From contig CAYTFW010000004.1 of the NCBI GenBank assembly GCA_964437145.1, positions 27,888 through 91,887 of the forward strand: DNA of 64,000 nucleotides, read 5' to 3'. A program made the position numbers and the translations under genes. This DNA is from JAFAZJ01 sp964437145 (GTDB lineage Bacteria; Pseudomonadota; Alphaproteobacteria; Reyranellales; Reyranellaceae). The notes beneath the pieces are model-generated. The model had not been told where the DNA came from and ran no database searches. It saw only the letters and a list, made by a program, of their open reading frames with translations. Shown here piece by piece: positions 9,853 to 17,207 of the stretch (positions are counted from its first letter, which is position 1; each line of letters opens with the position of its first letter).

Positions 9853-10134
9853 ATGCAGGCGATCTGGCGCGGCGCGGTGATCGCGGACAGCGATCGCACG
9901 CTCGAAGTCGGGGGATACCGCTATTTCCCGCGCGACTCGGTGAAGATGGAGCTGTTGCGGGCCTCGCCGCACACGGCGAACGATCTGAAGTGCCCGCACG
10001 GTGTGCGGTTCTACGACGTGGTCGATGCCGACAAGCGCAGCGATCGCGCCGCCTGGTCCTACGAGGCGCCGCGCGATTCGATGAAACCCGTCGATCACTG
10101 GATCGGCTTTTGGGAAGACGTCGAGATCAAGTGA
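9853..10134 (+). CDS. DUF427 domain protein
   Basis: 93-residue protein with AIWRGAVIADSDRT, YRYFPRDSV, ANDLKCPHG and the acidic C-terminal HWIGFWEDVEI that define DUF427 (a small beta-tent fold of unknown function). Its stop overlaps the start of the next gene in an ATGA, so both are probably translated together. The ribosome binding site is AGGAGG. Confidence 0.9.
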   Translation: MQAIWRGAVIADSDRTLEVGGYRYFPRDSVKMELLRASPHTANDLKCPHGVRFYDVVDADKRSDRAAWSYEAPRDSMKPVDHWIGFWEDVEIK

Positions 10135-10880
10135 TGGCCAAGGGCGGCAAGATTTTTGTCGGCATCGGCGGCTGGACGTTCGAGCCGTGGCGCGGCGTGT
10201 TCTACCCAGAGGGACTGACGCACAAGAGGGAGCTGGAATACGCCGCGAGCAAGCTGACCTCGATCGAGATCAACGGCACGTACTACTCCAGCTTTAAGCC
10301 GGCGAGCTGGGCGAAATGGCGGGACGAGACGCCCGAGGGCTTCGTCTTCTCGATGAAGGCCTCGCGCTTCTGCACCAACCGGCGCCAGCTCGCCGACGCC
10401 GCCGAGTCGATCCAGCGTTTCGTCAACCAGGGCCTGGTCGAGCTGAAGGGCCGGGCGGGGCCGATCAACTGGCAGCTCGCCGCCACCAAGAAGTTCGACG
10501 CCGAGGACATCGGAAACTTCTTCAGGCTGCTGCCCAAAGAGGTCGGCGGCCTGACGCTGCGCCACGCGCTTGAAGTGCGTAACGAGACCTTCAAGGACAA
10601 GGCGTTCTACGACCTCGCGCGCAAGCACAACGTGGCGATCATCTTCGCCGATGACGACACGTTCCCCGAGATCGACGAGCCGACCGCCGACTTCACCTAC
10701 GCTCGGCTGATGCGCAGCGAGGAGAAGGTGAAGACCGGCTACAAGCCCGCCGATCTCGACAAGTGGGCCAAGCGGGTCAAGGCTTGGGCCAAGCGCGGCG
10801 ACGTCTTTATCTACTTCATTTCGGGCGCAAAGGTTCGCAACCCCGCCGCCGCGCAAGCCTTGATCGAACGCGTGGGCTGA
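10134..10880 (+). CDS. DUF72 domain protein (YecE-like TIM barrel)
   Basis: 248 residues starting at the ATG that overlaps the previous stop. KIFVGIGGWTFEPWRGVFYP, ASKLTSIEINGTYYSSFKPASW, GFVFSMKASRF and YARLMRS are the conserved DUF72 blocks. The fold is a TIM barrel resembling AP endonucleases, but no reaction is established. It ends 3 bp from the convergent VOC gene. Confidence 0.9.
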   Translation: MAKGGKIFVGIGGWTFEPWRGVFYPEGLTHKRELEYAASKLTSIEINGTYYSSFKPASWAKWRDETPEGFVFSMKASRFCTNRRQLADAAESIQRFVNQGLVELKGRAGPINWQLAATKKFDAEDIGNFFRLLPKEVGGLTLRHALEVRNETFKDKAFYDLARKHNVAIIFADDDTFPEIDEPTADFTYARLMRSEEKVKTGYKPADLDKWAKRVKAWAKRGDVFIYFISGAKVRNPAAAQALIERVG

Positions 10881-10883
10881 CGA

Positions 10884-11666
10884 TCAGCCCTTCGTGCCCA
10901 CCAGCGCGAAGACCGCGCCCTGTGGATCCATGCCCTGGATGATCCAGTCGCCGCCGGGCACCTCCATCGGCCCCATCAGCACCTGGCCGCCGGCGTCCTT
11001 GACCCGCTTCGTCGCCGCTTCGATCGGTCCGACCGTGATGTAATACTGCCAGTACGGCACCGGCACCTGGGCCGGTTTGGTCATCATGCCGCCCAACGGC
11101 ATGTCTGCACCGGGCACGCCGAAGATGTGGTAGAGGCCCATCGGACCCATATCCATGGTCTCGAATTTCTTCCAGCCGAACAGCGCGCTGTAGAAGTCGA
11201 AAGCCTTAGCGCCGTCGGTGGCGTAGAGCTCGTGCCAGCCGGTGCCACCCGCGGTGCCCGGCGCGACCGGTCCCGGATCGCCGCCTGGCGGCGGCAGCGG
11301 CTTGAACAGCGCGAGGGCCGCGCCGCCGACCGGATCGCGGAACACTGAGAACCGGCCCACCGTGGGAATGTCCTGCGGCTCGACCTGGATCGCGGCACCG
11401 AGCTTCTTGGCCTTCTCGGTGCTGGCGTCGACATCATCGACGCCGACATAGCCCATCCAGTGCGGCGGCACGCCCATTTTGCGCATGTCTTCCGGCAGCT
11501 CCATCAAGCCGCGCGCGCCGCGCGATCCGTCGATGGTGAATATCGTGTAGTGCATCTCCGGCATTTCCTGGGTGCCGTAGCCGGCGACCTTGCCGTAGAA
11601 GGCCTTGGCGGCCTTGGTGTCGGTGGTCATCAACTCGTACCAGACGAAGCGGCCACTGCTGGACAT
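10884..11666 (-). CDS. VOC family protein, two glyoxalase-like domains
   Basis: 260 residues with a tandem duplication of the vicinal-oxygen-chelate fold: domain 1 from FVWYELMTTDTKAAKAFYG (residues 6-115), domain 2 from GWHELYATDGAKAFDFYSALFGW (about 142-255). Such two-domain proteins are often annotated as extradiol-dioxygenase-like or antibiotic-resistance-like. Metal ligands are not obvious enough to assign a reaction. The ribosome binding site is GGGGAGA. Confidence 0.87.
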   Translation of the reverse strand: MSSSGRFVWYELMTTDTKAAKAFYGKVAGYGTQEMPEMHYTIFTIDGSRGARGLMELPEDMRKMGVPPHWMGYVGVDDVDASTEKAKKLGAAIQVEPQDIPTVGRFSVFRDPVGGAALALFKPLPPPGGDPGPVAPGTAGGTGWHELYATDGAKAFDFYSALFGWKKFETMDMGPMGLYHIFGVPGADMPLGGMMTKPAQVPVPYWQYYITVGPIEAATKRVKDAGGQVLMGPMEVPGGDWIIQGMDPQGAVFALVGTKG

Positions 11667-11740
11667 GGCGATCTCCCCGATCAGGTTGCGGTGCGTCCAC
11701 TTAAGCGGCGTCGCCCGTGACGGTCTATCGCGACTTTGTC

Positions 11741-12724
11741 TCAGTTCTCCGGAGACACGCGAAATTGATAGGGCGCCTCCAGCGCCGCGATCTCCTCGGC
11801 TGACAGCGCCGGCATCGCGGTCGCCGCCGCCGCATCATCGAGCTGCTCGAGCCTCGTGGCGCCGATGATCGGCGAGGCCATGTAGGGCTTGGACCACAGC
11901 CACAACAGCGCGACTTGTGTCGGCTTGCAGCCGCGCTTGCGCGCGATGTCCTTCAGCGCCTCGACGATGGTCCAGTCGCAATCGCGCCAGGTGTCGGCCT
12001 TGACCAGCGCATCGGTCTTGGCGCGCTCGGTCTCGCCGCCGCCCTCGCGCGACCGATTACCGGCGAGAAAACCGCGCGCCAGCGGCGAGTAAGGAATCAG
12101 CCCGACGCCCTGCTCAAGGCAGAGCCGGTTCATCTCTCGCTCCTCCTCGCGCTGCACCATGTTGTAGAGATTCTGCATCGCGATAGGCTTGGCGTAGCCC
12201 CTCCACTCGCTCAGCATGCACATCTGCGCGAATTTGTAGGCCGGCATGGTCGAGCCGGCGATGTACCGCACCTTGCCCGAGCGCACGAGGGTGTCGAGCG
12301 AGTACATCGCCTCCTCGATCGGTGTGTGCGGGTCGAGGCGGTGGATGTGATAGACGTCGATGTGGTCGGTCTTCAGCCGCTTGAGCTGCGCGTCGATCGC
12401 CGACATCAGGTGCTTACGGCCGACGCCAACGTCATTGGGCTTGTCGCTCATCTTGACGCCGGTCTTGGTGGACAACACCAATTCATCGCGCGGCACCATG
12501 CGCATCAGCGTTTCGCCGACGATCTCCTCCGACCGTCCCAGATTGTAGGCGTCGGCGGTGTCGAAGAAGGTGATGCCAAGGTCGAGCGCGCGCTTGAAAT
12601 AGGCCGGCGCCTCGTCGGCGTCGAACTTGCCCCAGGGCCGACGACCCTTGGCGCCCCAGGAATTTCCGCCGAGGCAGATGCGGCTGACCATCAAGCCGGA
12701 ACGGCCAAGCGGGACGTACTTCAT
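11741..12724 (-). CDS. Aldo/keto reductase (voltage-gated K+ channel beta/YajO-like subgroup)
   Basis: 327-residue AKR with Asp/Tyr in ITFFDTADAYNLGRSE, Lys in LVLSTKTG and His in VYHIHRLD. The C-terminus has the usual NADPH-binding block (ASPIIGATRLEQLDDA). It is a different subgroup from the AKR at 6619-7590. It is followed by the methyltransferase gene on the same strand, read from 14349 toward this gene with a 23-bp gap. The substrate is unknown. Confidence 0.88.
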   Translation of the reverse strand: MKYVPLGRSGLMVSRICLGGNSWGAKGRRPWGKFDADEAPAYFKRALDLGITFFDTADAYNLGRSEEIVGETLMRMVPRDELVLSTKTGVKMSDKPNDVGVGRKHLMSAIDAQLKRLKTDHIDVYHIHRLDPHTPIEEAMYSLDTLVRSGKVRYIAGSTMPAYKFAQMCMLSEWRGYAKPIAMQNLYNMVQREEEREMNRLCLEQGVGLIPYSPLARGFLAGNRSREGGGETERAKTDALVKADTWRDCDWTIVEALKDIARKRGCKPTQVALLWLWSKPYMASPIIGATRLEQLDDAAAATAMPALSAEEIAALEAPYQFRVSPEN

Positions 12725-12747
12725 GGGTGAGTTCCTTGCGGCGGCCG

Positions 12748-14349
12748 TCAGGTGGGTTCGAGCAGCGCGTTGCTCTCAATCGCCTTGAGCGCGCTTTCGA
12801 CGAACTCACCGGCGGCCTTCTGCCGCGCCTCGTCGCCCTCGATCGGTCGGCCGTCGCGCATCAGCTGCAGGCCGCCCTCGGTGACGATGCGCAGCACGCC
12901 GTGGGTCAGCGCGGCACGGTCGCGCGTGCCATCGAGCAGCGGCAGCAGCGCGCGCATCGGCACGTCGATGTTGATCGCCTCGTGGCGCAAGCTGGCGGTG
13001 TAGGCGGCGCCCTCGATGGCGTCGAGGCGGGCGAATGGTGAGGCGGTCGGACGGTCGGTCGAGGCCGAGCCGACGCGCACCGGTACGGTCGAGAAGTCGA
13101 TCATCCCGACATTGGCCATGCGGAACAGCGCGTCGAGCACGGCCGCCTCCTGCGCCGCGGGCTGGTCGGCCCAGCGCGTGGCGATGGCGATCAGCTCGCG
13201 CGGCTCGGCGGTCGCCGGATAGCGCGCCGCCAGCGCCTCCAGCGCGGTGGCGACCGAGGGGCTCGCGGTGGTGAGCGTGCGGTCGGCGGCGTCCTTGAAC
13301 AGGAAGGCACCGGTCTCGGTACGCTCCGGCTCCAATCGGAACTTGCCCGACAGATGCAGGTCCATCAGCCGAACCGGCTCGAGCATGCGCTGGGCGCGGC
13401 GCGCCTGCTCGGTCTTCACCAGGATGGTCTGCCGGAAAGTGCGGCCGGTGAGGATATCGATGTACTGCTCCAGCGGCAGCAGCCGGTTGCCGGCCAGCTC
13501 GCGTAGCGCCTTGGCGGTGTCCTCGCCATAGGTCTCGGCCAACATGGTGTGGATCTCGGTCTCGGCGAGATAGCTGGCGCCCTGCTTCTCGGCGGCGAGG
13601 ACGAACTCGGTGACCGTGCAGGGCGAGTTCTCGGCCTCCAGGTACTCGTGCAGCACGTAGTCGTCGCGCTGGTTGGCGAGGAAGGCCGCCTCGGTGCGCA
13701 GCGCGTTGCCGTAGGGCGAGGCCTGCGCCACCTTGTCCTTGAGGAAGTTCATCAGCGCCTTGGCCTGGCCGACCTTCTGTGTCGGATCGGGGATGTGCGC
13801 GGCGTGCGCCAGCATGGCGTCGCGCGCGATGCGCTTGAGGTGCCAGCCGGGCATGACGTTGTAGCTGACGATGGCGACGCCGTTGTCGGCGAGTCGCGTG
13901 GCGCAGATGCGCAGGATCGCCTCGCGCACGGCGTCGGGAACCCAGGAATAGACGCCGTGGCAGATGATGTAGTCGAAGGTGCCGTCGGCCTCGCCGACCT
14001 CGGTGATGCTACCGTGCCGCAGCTCAATGTTCTTCAGGCCGAGGCGGCCCAGTCGCCGCCGGCCATGCTCGATCTGCACGCCCGACAGGTCGACGCCGAG
14101 GAACCGCGCGTCGGGAAAACGCTGTGCCTGGGGCAGCAGGTTGCCGCCGGCGGCACAACCCAGCTCCAGCACCCGCGCCGTCGCCACCGACGGCGCCTGC
14201 AGCCCGAACATGTGGGCGATCGCCGACAGCCGGCCCGGCTGCGTCATCGGGAAGGCGTGCGAGGTATAGGGCGTGGCGTCGTAATCGGCGGCGGTGCGCT
14301 CGAGCGCGCTCGCCAATTGTCCGCCTCGATCGCCGTCGGCCGCCACCAC
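12748..14349 (-). CDS. Class I SAM-dependent methyltransferase with methyltransferase-regulatory domain
   Basis: 533 residues from the GTG at 14349 (ribosome binding site GGGAG 9 bp upstream); an in-frame extension to 14544 is rejected because it overlaps the selenoprotein gene. The N-terminal third holds the SAM-binding motif VLELGCAAGGNLLPQA and FDYIICHGVYSWVPD. After about residue 220 comes a large helical part with YLEAENSPCTVTEFV, matching the 'methyltransferase regulatory domain' family. A winged-helix-like C-terminus follows. Targets are unknown. It lies 46 bp downstream of the SelW-like gene and may share its transcript. Confidence 0.85.
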   Translation of the reverse strand: MVAADGDRGGQLASALERTAADYDATPYTSHAFPMTQPGRLSAIAHMFGLQAPSVATARVLELGCAAGGNLLPQAQRFPDARFLGVDLSGVQIEHGRRRLGRLGLKNIELRHGSITEVGEADGTFDYIICHGVYSWVPDAVREAILRICATRLADNGVAIVSYNVMPGWHLKRIARDAMLAHAAHIPDPTQKVGQAKALMNFLKDKVAQASPYGNALRTEAAFLANQRDDYVLHEYLEAENSPCTVTEFVLAAEKQGASYLAETEIHTMLAETYGEDTAKALRELAGNRLLPLEQYIDILTGRTFRQTILVKTEQARRAQRMLEPVRLMDLHLSGKFRLEPERTETGAFLFKDAADRTLTTASPSVATALEALAARYPATAEPRELIAIATRWADQPAAQEAAVLDALFRMANVGMIDFSTVPVRVGSASTDRPTASPFARLDAIEGAAYTASLRHEAINIDVPMRALLPLLDGTRDRAALTHGVLRIVTEGGLQLMRDGRPIEGDEARQKAAGEFVESALKAIESNALLEPT

Positions 14350-14395
14350 TGTCGCGCTCCCTACGCCTTTGCGGCGCGGAGTATAGACAGCCGCG

Positions 14396-14614
14396 TCACG
14401 GTCCGGCGAGGGCGTCGATCTCGTCGTCGGTCGGGAAGCGGCCGGTCTTCGCGCGCGTATAGGCCAGCTTGCCGTCGACCGTGATGTCGAACTGGCCGGA
14501 TTTGCCAGGCGCCAGGGTGACGTCGGTGTGCCCGGACCGGGCAAGCAATTCCCTCACACGGAGGGCTTGGGGCTTGTAGCCTCAACCGCTGCAGTATTCG
14601 ATGCGGACCTTCAT
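14396..14614 (-). CDS. SelW/Rdx-family thioredoxin-like selenoprotein (in-frame UGA read as selenocysteine)
   Basis: Seventy-two codons from the ATG at 14612-14614 to the TGA at 14396-14398, interrupted by one in-frame TGA at 14582-14584. The translation reads MKVRIEYCSG, then U, then GYKPQALRV, continuing through GQFDITVDGKLAYTR and KTGRFPTDDEI. These are the Rdx (SelT/SelW/SelH) blocks: beta1-CxxC/U-alpha1, then the GxF and TGRFP motifs. The TGA falls exactly at the second redox position (C8-S9-G10-U11), the site of selenocysteine in SelW. The downstream frame stays open with normal codon use and family motifs, which argues against a pseudogene. Its ATG overlaps the stop of the arsR gene (ATGA). 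The family takes part in thiol redox; the partner is unknown. Selenocysteine use depends on selA/selB/selC/selD, which are not in the window. Confidence 0.85.
14542..14569 (-). promoter_or_regulatory. Putative bacterial SECIS hairpin
   Basis: On the minus strand, 12 nt after the UGA, the sequence CAAG-CCCTC-CGTGT-GAGGG-AATTG-CTTG folds into a hairpin. It has a 5-bp upper stem (14561-14565 with 14551-14555), a 5-nt loop CGUGU with G at its second position, and a 4-bp lower stem below a 3' bulge. The UGA-to-loop distance is 21 nt, within the spacing known for bacterial SECIS elements (about 16-37 nt). It lies inside the coding sequence, as bSECIS elements do. Confidence 0.65.
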
Positions 14615-14955
14615 GCGACCTTCCTCTTGCCGGCGGGAGGGGGCGGGCAATAGATGTCGGCGAGCAAAGCGATGACGCGCGCGGCGACCGGATCACCCAG
14701 CCGGTAGTAGATCGTCTGCGCGTCGCGCCGCGTGCGCACGAGCTCGTCGGCGCGCAGCTTGGCGAGGTGTTGCGAGAGCGCCGAGCTGGACAGGCCGACT
14801 CGCTCGGCGAGATCGCCGACGGTCGCCTCGCCTTCGGACAGCTCGCAGAGCACCATCAGCCGCCGCTCGTTCGACAGCGCGCGCATCAACCGGGCCGCTT
14901 GGGTCGCGGCGGCCGCGAAAGCGGCCCGATCGGGGAGACGAACTGGACGCGGCAT
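14611..14955 (-). CDS. ArsR-family transcriptional repressor, probable persulfide sensor (SqrR/BigR-like)
   Basis: 114-residue winged-helix repressor. The DNA-binding part is TVGDLAERVGLSSSALSQHLAKLRADELVRTRRD. Two cysteines, C46 in LMVLCELSEGEA and C102 in ADIYCPPP, match the pair that forms a tetrasulfide or disulfide in BigR/SqrR. The usual ArsR metal-binding CxC is absent. It is divergent from soxXA with about 100 bp between starts, and overlaps the SelW-like gene downstream. It is expected to repress both directions and release DNA when persulfide builds up; this is inferred from family and position. Confidence 0.85.
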   Translation of the reverse strand: MPRPVRLPDRAAFAAAATQAARLMRALSNERRLMVLCELSEGEATVGDLAERVGLSSSALSQHLAKLRADELVRTRRDAQTIYYRLGDPVAARVIALLADIYCPPPPAGKRKVA

Positions 14956-14963
14956 TTTAGTAC

Positions 14964-14975
14964 TTGCTAAATTAG
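14964..14975. promoter_or_regulatory. Operator core shared with the sulfide-module ArsR site
   Basis: TTGCTAAATTAG lies 9 bp upstream of the arsR start in the divergent arsR/soxXA intergenic region. The core CTAAATTAG is a perfect 4-bp inverted repeat around one base. The same 12 bases occur on the minus strand of the 19-bp palindrome at 39022-39040, beside a paralogous arsR. This suggests a common recognition sequence. Confidence 0.6.
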
Positions 14976-15057
14976 AACTCCATTCTAGACTTCCACGTCG
15001 GACATATCAACCGCGTGAGACACAAGTCGCGGGAAGGCCGGAAGAGGGGGCGGAGAC

Positions 15058-16323
15058 GTGCGAACGGGATCGGTCATGGTGCGATCGCTCGCATCGCTGC
15101 TAGTGGCGTTAGCGACAGCGGCGGTGTTCCAGGATGCGCGCGCGCAGCAGGCCGCGCCGCTGCATCTCGACGGGCCCGCCTCGCCGGCGCCTTGGGCGCG
15201 CTACCGCGACTGGAACAAGGCGACGTGGAACAACTACAACACGCTCGCTGAGCGCGAGCGAACGCCCAAGGCGCTGGGCAAGCCGCTCGAGGTGGCGACG
15301 CCGATACGCGGCGACGCGAAGAAGGGCCAGGATCTCGCGTTCTCGCGCGCGCGCGGCGGCGGGTGTCTCGCCTGCCACGTCATGGGCCCGCAATCGCTCG
15401 AGGCGCCGGGCAACGCCGGGCCGGACCTGTCGGAGATCGGCGACGCGGGGCGGCCTGATGACTATTTGTTCAACTACATCTGGGATCCGCGTCATCTCAA
15501 TCCCGACTCGGCGATGCCGCCATGGGGCGCACACGGTTTCTACAATCGTGAGGAGATCATCGACATCGTGGCGTTTCTCAAGACGCTGAAGACGCCCGCG
15601 ACCTTCCGCAGCATGCTCGACGATCCCGCCAAGCGTCCGCTGCCGGTGGAGAACCGCGACGCGCTCGATCCGTTCGTCAATCCGGCCGCCGATCGCATCG
15701 AGACCGGCGCTGCATTGTTCGCCAAGGCCGGGCCTTCCGGCAAGAGCTGCGCCTCCTGCCACGCCGACCCGAAGGCGTTCGCCGGCTGGGCGGTGCGCAT
15801 GCCGAAGTGGAACGCGCAGGCGGCCAAGATGATGGGCGTCGAGGAGTTCGTCTTCCGGCACGCCAAGGCGACGACGGGCGCCGACCACTTGATGCAGGGG
15901 CGCGAAAACACCGACCTCAGCATCTTCCTGCATTCGCTGTCGAACGGCCGGCCGATCCAGGTCGACATAGCGAGCCCGGACGCCAAAAGGGTCTATGAAT
16001 TCGGCAAGCTGCTCTACGACGCCAAGATCGGCCAGTTCAATTTCTCTTGCGCCGATTGCCATGCCGTCAGCAAAGGCGGTAACAAGTGGCTGCGCGGGCA
16101 ATATGTCGGCGACGGCAAGGGGCAGATGGACCACTTCCCGCTCTGGCGCACCAGCCGGGGCAGCGGCGAGGTCTGGGACATCCGCAAGCGCCTGCAGTGG
16201 TGCAATGTGCAGGTGCGAGCCAACGAGTTGCCGCCTGAAGCGGCGGAATACGACGCGCTGGAGCTCTACCTGAAGTCGCTCAGCCAGGGCATGCCGTTGA
16301 CGGCGCCGAACATCCGGCACTGA
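15058..16323 (+). CDS. soxXA: Fused SoxX-SoxA tri-haem cytochrome c (thiosulfate-oxidising SoxXA)
   Basis: A single 421-residue periplasmic polypeptide with a signal peptide (residues 1-29, ending DARAQ). A SoxX-like domain follows, with haem motif CLACH at 103-107 and distal methionine in MPPWG at about 153. A SoxA domain then has CASCH (231-235) and CADCH (331-335), plus the conserved catalytic cysteine in RLQWCNVQVRA (C382). SoxXA attaches thiosulfate to the SoxY carrier cysteine and takes the two electrons. soxX and soxA are usually separate genes; here no stop or start lies between the domains. The GTG at 15058 has an AGGGGGCGGAG site just upstream; an ATG at 15076 is the alternative. 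First gene of the sox operon. Confidence 0.9.
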   Translation: MRTGSVMVRSLASLLVALATAAVFQDARAQQAAPLHLDGPASPAPWARYRDWNKATWNNYNTLAERERTPKALGKPLEVATPIRGDAKKGQDLAFSRARGGGCLACHVMGPQSLEAPGNAGPDLSEIGDAGRPDDYLFNYIWDPRHLNPDSAMPPWGAHGFYNREEIIDIVAFLKTLKTPATFRSMLDDPAKRPLPVENRDALDPFVNPAADRIETGAALFAKAGPSGKSCASCHADPKAFAGWAVRMPKWNAQAAKMMGVEEFVFRHAKATTGADHLMQGRENTDLSIFLHSLSNGRPIQVDIASPDAKRVYEFGKLLYDAKIGQFNFSCADCHAVSKGGNKWLRGQYVGDGKGQMDHFPLWRTSRGSGEVWDIRKRLQWCNVQVRANELPPEAAEYDALELYLKSLSQGMPLTAPNIRH

Positions 16324-16352
16324 CCACGCATGCAGCTCAACGGAGGACTCGA

Positions 16353-16823
16353 ATGAAACCAACCTCTCCCATGATCGCGCGACGGCGCGTGCTGGTTGGC
16401 GTCGCCGGCGCTGGCGCCGTCGGGCTGCTGACCCAGTTCGCCGCGCGTGGCGCCGGTGCCACGCCCGAGGCCGCCAAGGCGCTGCTGCAGACGCTCGCCA
16501 AGGGCGAGCCCAAGGAAGGCCGGATCGCCATCCGCGCGCCGGAGATCGCTGAGAACGGCAACGCCGTTCCGGTGACGGTGGCGGTCGAAAGCCCGATGAC
16601 CGACAAGGATCACGTCACAGCGATCCACGTCGTGGCCGACGGCAATCCGAACCCCGGCGTCGCGTCGTTCACGCTGACGCCCCTGGCGGGCAAGGCCGAG
16701 GTGCAGATCCGCGTGCGCATGGCCTCGACACAGAAGATCGTCGCCGTGGCCCAGATGAGCGACGGATCGCTGTGGACCGCGGCACGTGAGATCAAGGTCA
16801 CCATCGGCGGCTGCGGCGGCTGA
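16353..16823 (+). CDS. soxY: Thiosulfate oxidation carrier protein SoxY
   Basis: 156 residues with a Tat-like leader (RRRVLVGVAGAGAVGLL). The C-terminus ends IGGCGG, the flexible arm whose cysteine (C154) carries the sulfur intermediates during the Sox cycle. The body is an Ig-like sandwich (AVPVTVAVESPM, VASFTLTPLAGKAEVQIRVRMA). SoxZ, its partner, is next, 23 bp downstream. The ribosome binding site is GGAGG. Confidence 0.96.
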   Translation: MKPTSPMIARRRVLVGVAGAGAVGLLTQFAARGAGATPEAAKALLQTLAKGEPKEGRIAIRAPEIAENGNAVPVTVAVESPMTDKDHVTAIHVVADGNPNPGVASFTLTPLAGKAEVQIRVRMASTQKIVAVAQMSDGSLWTAAREIKVTIGGCGG

Positions 16824-16846
16824 ACCGGCGAACAAGGAGCAGGACC

Positions 16847-17176
16847 ATGGCGGACGACATCAAGCCGCGCATCCGTGTGCCGGCCAACGCGAAGAAGGGC
16901 GAGGTCATCGAGGTCAAGACGCTGATCACCCACCCGATGGAAACGGGTCAGCGCAAGGACGCCGCGGGCGCCACCATCCCGCGCAAGATCGTCAACACGA
17001 TGACCGTGACCTTCAACGGCAAACCGGTGTTCCAGGCCAAGCTGGAGCCGGCGATCTCGGCCAACCCCTATCTGTCGTTCTACCTGCGCGTCGAGGAGAG
17101 CGGCACGCTCGCCTTCACGTGGAAGGACGACGACGGCGCCGAGTACAAGGCGGAACAGAAGATCACGCTGGCGTAG
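16847..17176 (+). CDS. soxZ: Thiosulfate oxidation carrier complex protein SoxZ
   Basis: 109 residues, no signal sequence of its own, so it should be exported with SoxY. Family blocks are PRIRVPANAKKGEVIEVKTLITHPMETG, RKIVNTMTVTFNGKPVFQAKLEPAISANPY and GTLAFTWKDDDG. It forms the SoxYZ heterodimer that presents the carrier cysteine to SoxXA, SoxB and SoxCD. The ribosome binding site is AAGGAG. Confidence 0.96.
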   Translation: MADDIKPRIRVPANAKKGEVIEVKTLITHPMETGQRKDAAGATIPRKIVNTMTVTFNGKPVFQAKLEPAISANPYLSFYLRVEESGTLAFTWKDDDGAEYKAEQKITLA

Positions 17177-17207
17177 ATCGGGACCACACCGCGCGACGGA
17201 GGGGCGC

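Noticed and set aside
14582..14584. In-frame TGA read as an ordinary stop, making the gene a pseudogene or 10-codon peptide
   Set aside because: The TGA falls exactly on the Sec position of the Rdx motif, the frame after it keeps all family motifs to a normal C-terminus, and a bSECIS-like hairpin follows.
14361..14696. A 111-residue minus-strand open frame covering the SelW-like gene
   Set aside because: It is in another frame, is Arg-rich with no family resemblance, and is explained by overlap with arsR and the selenoprotein gene.
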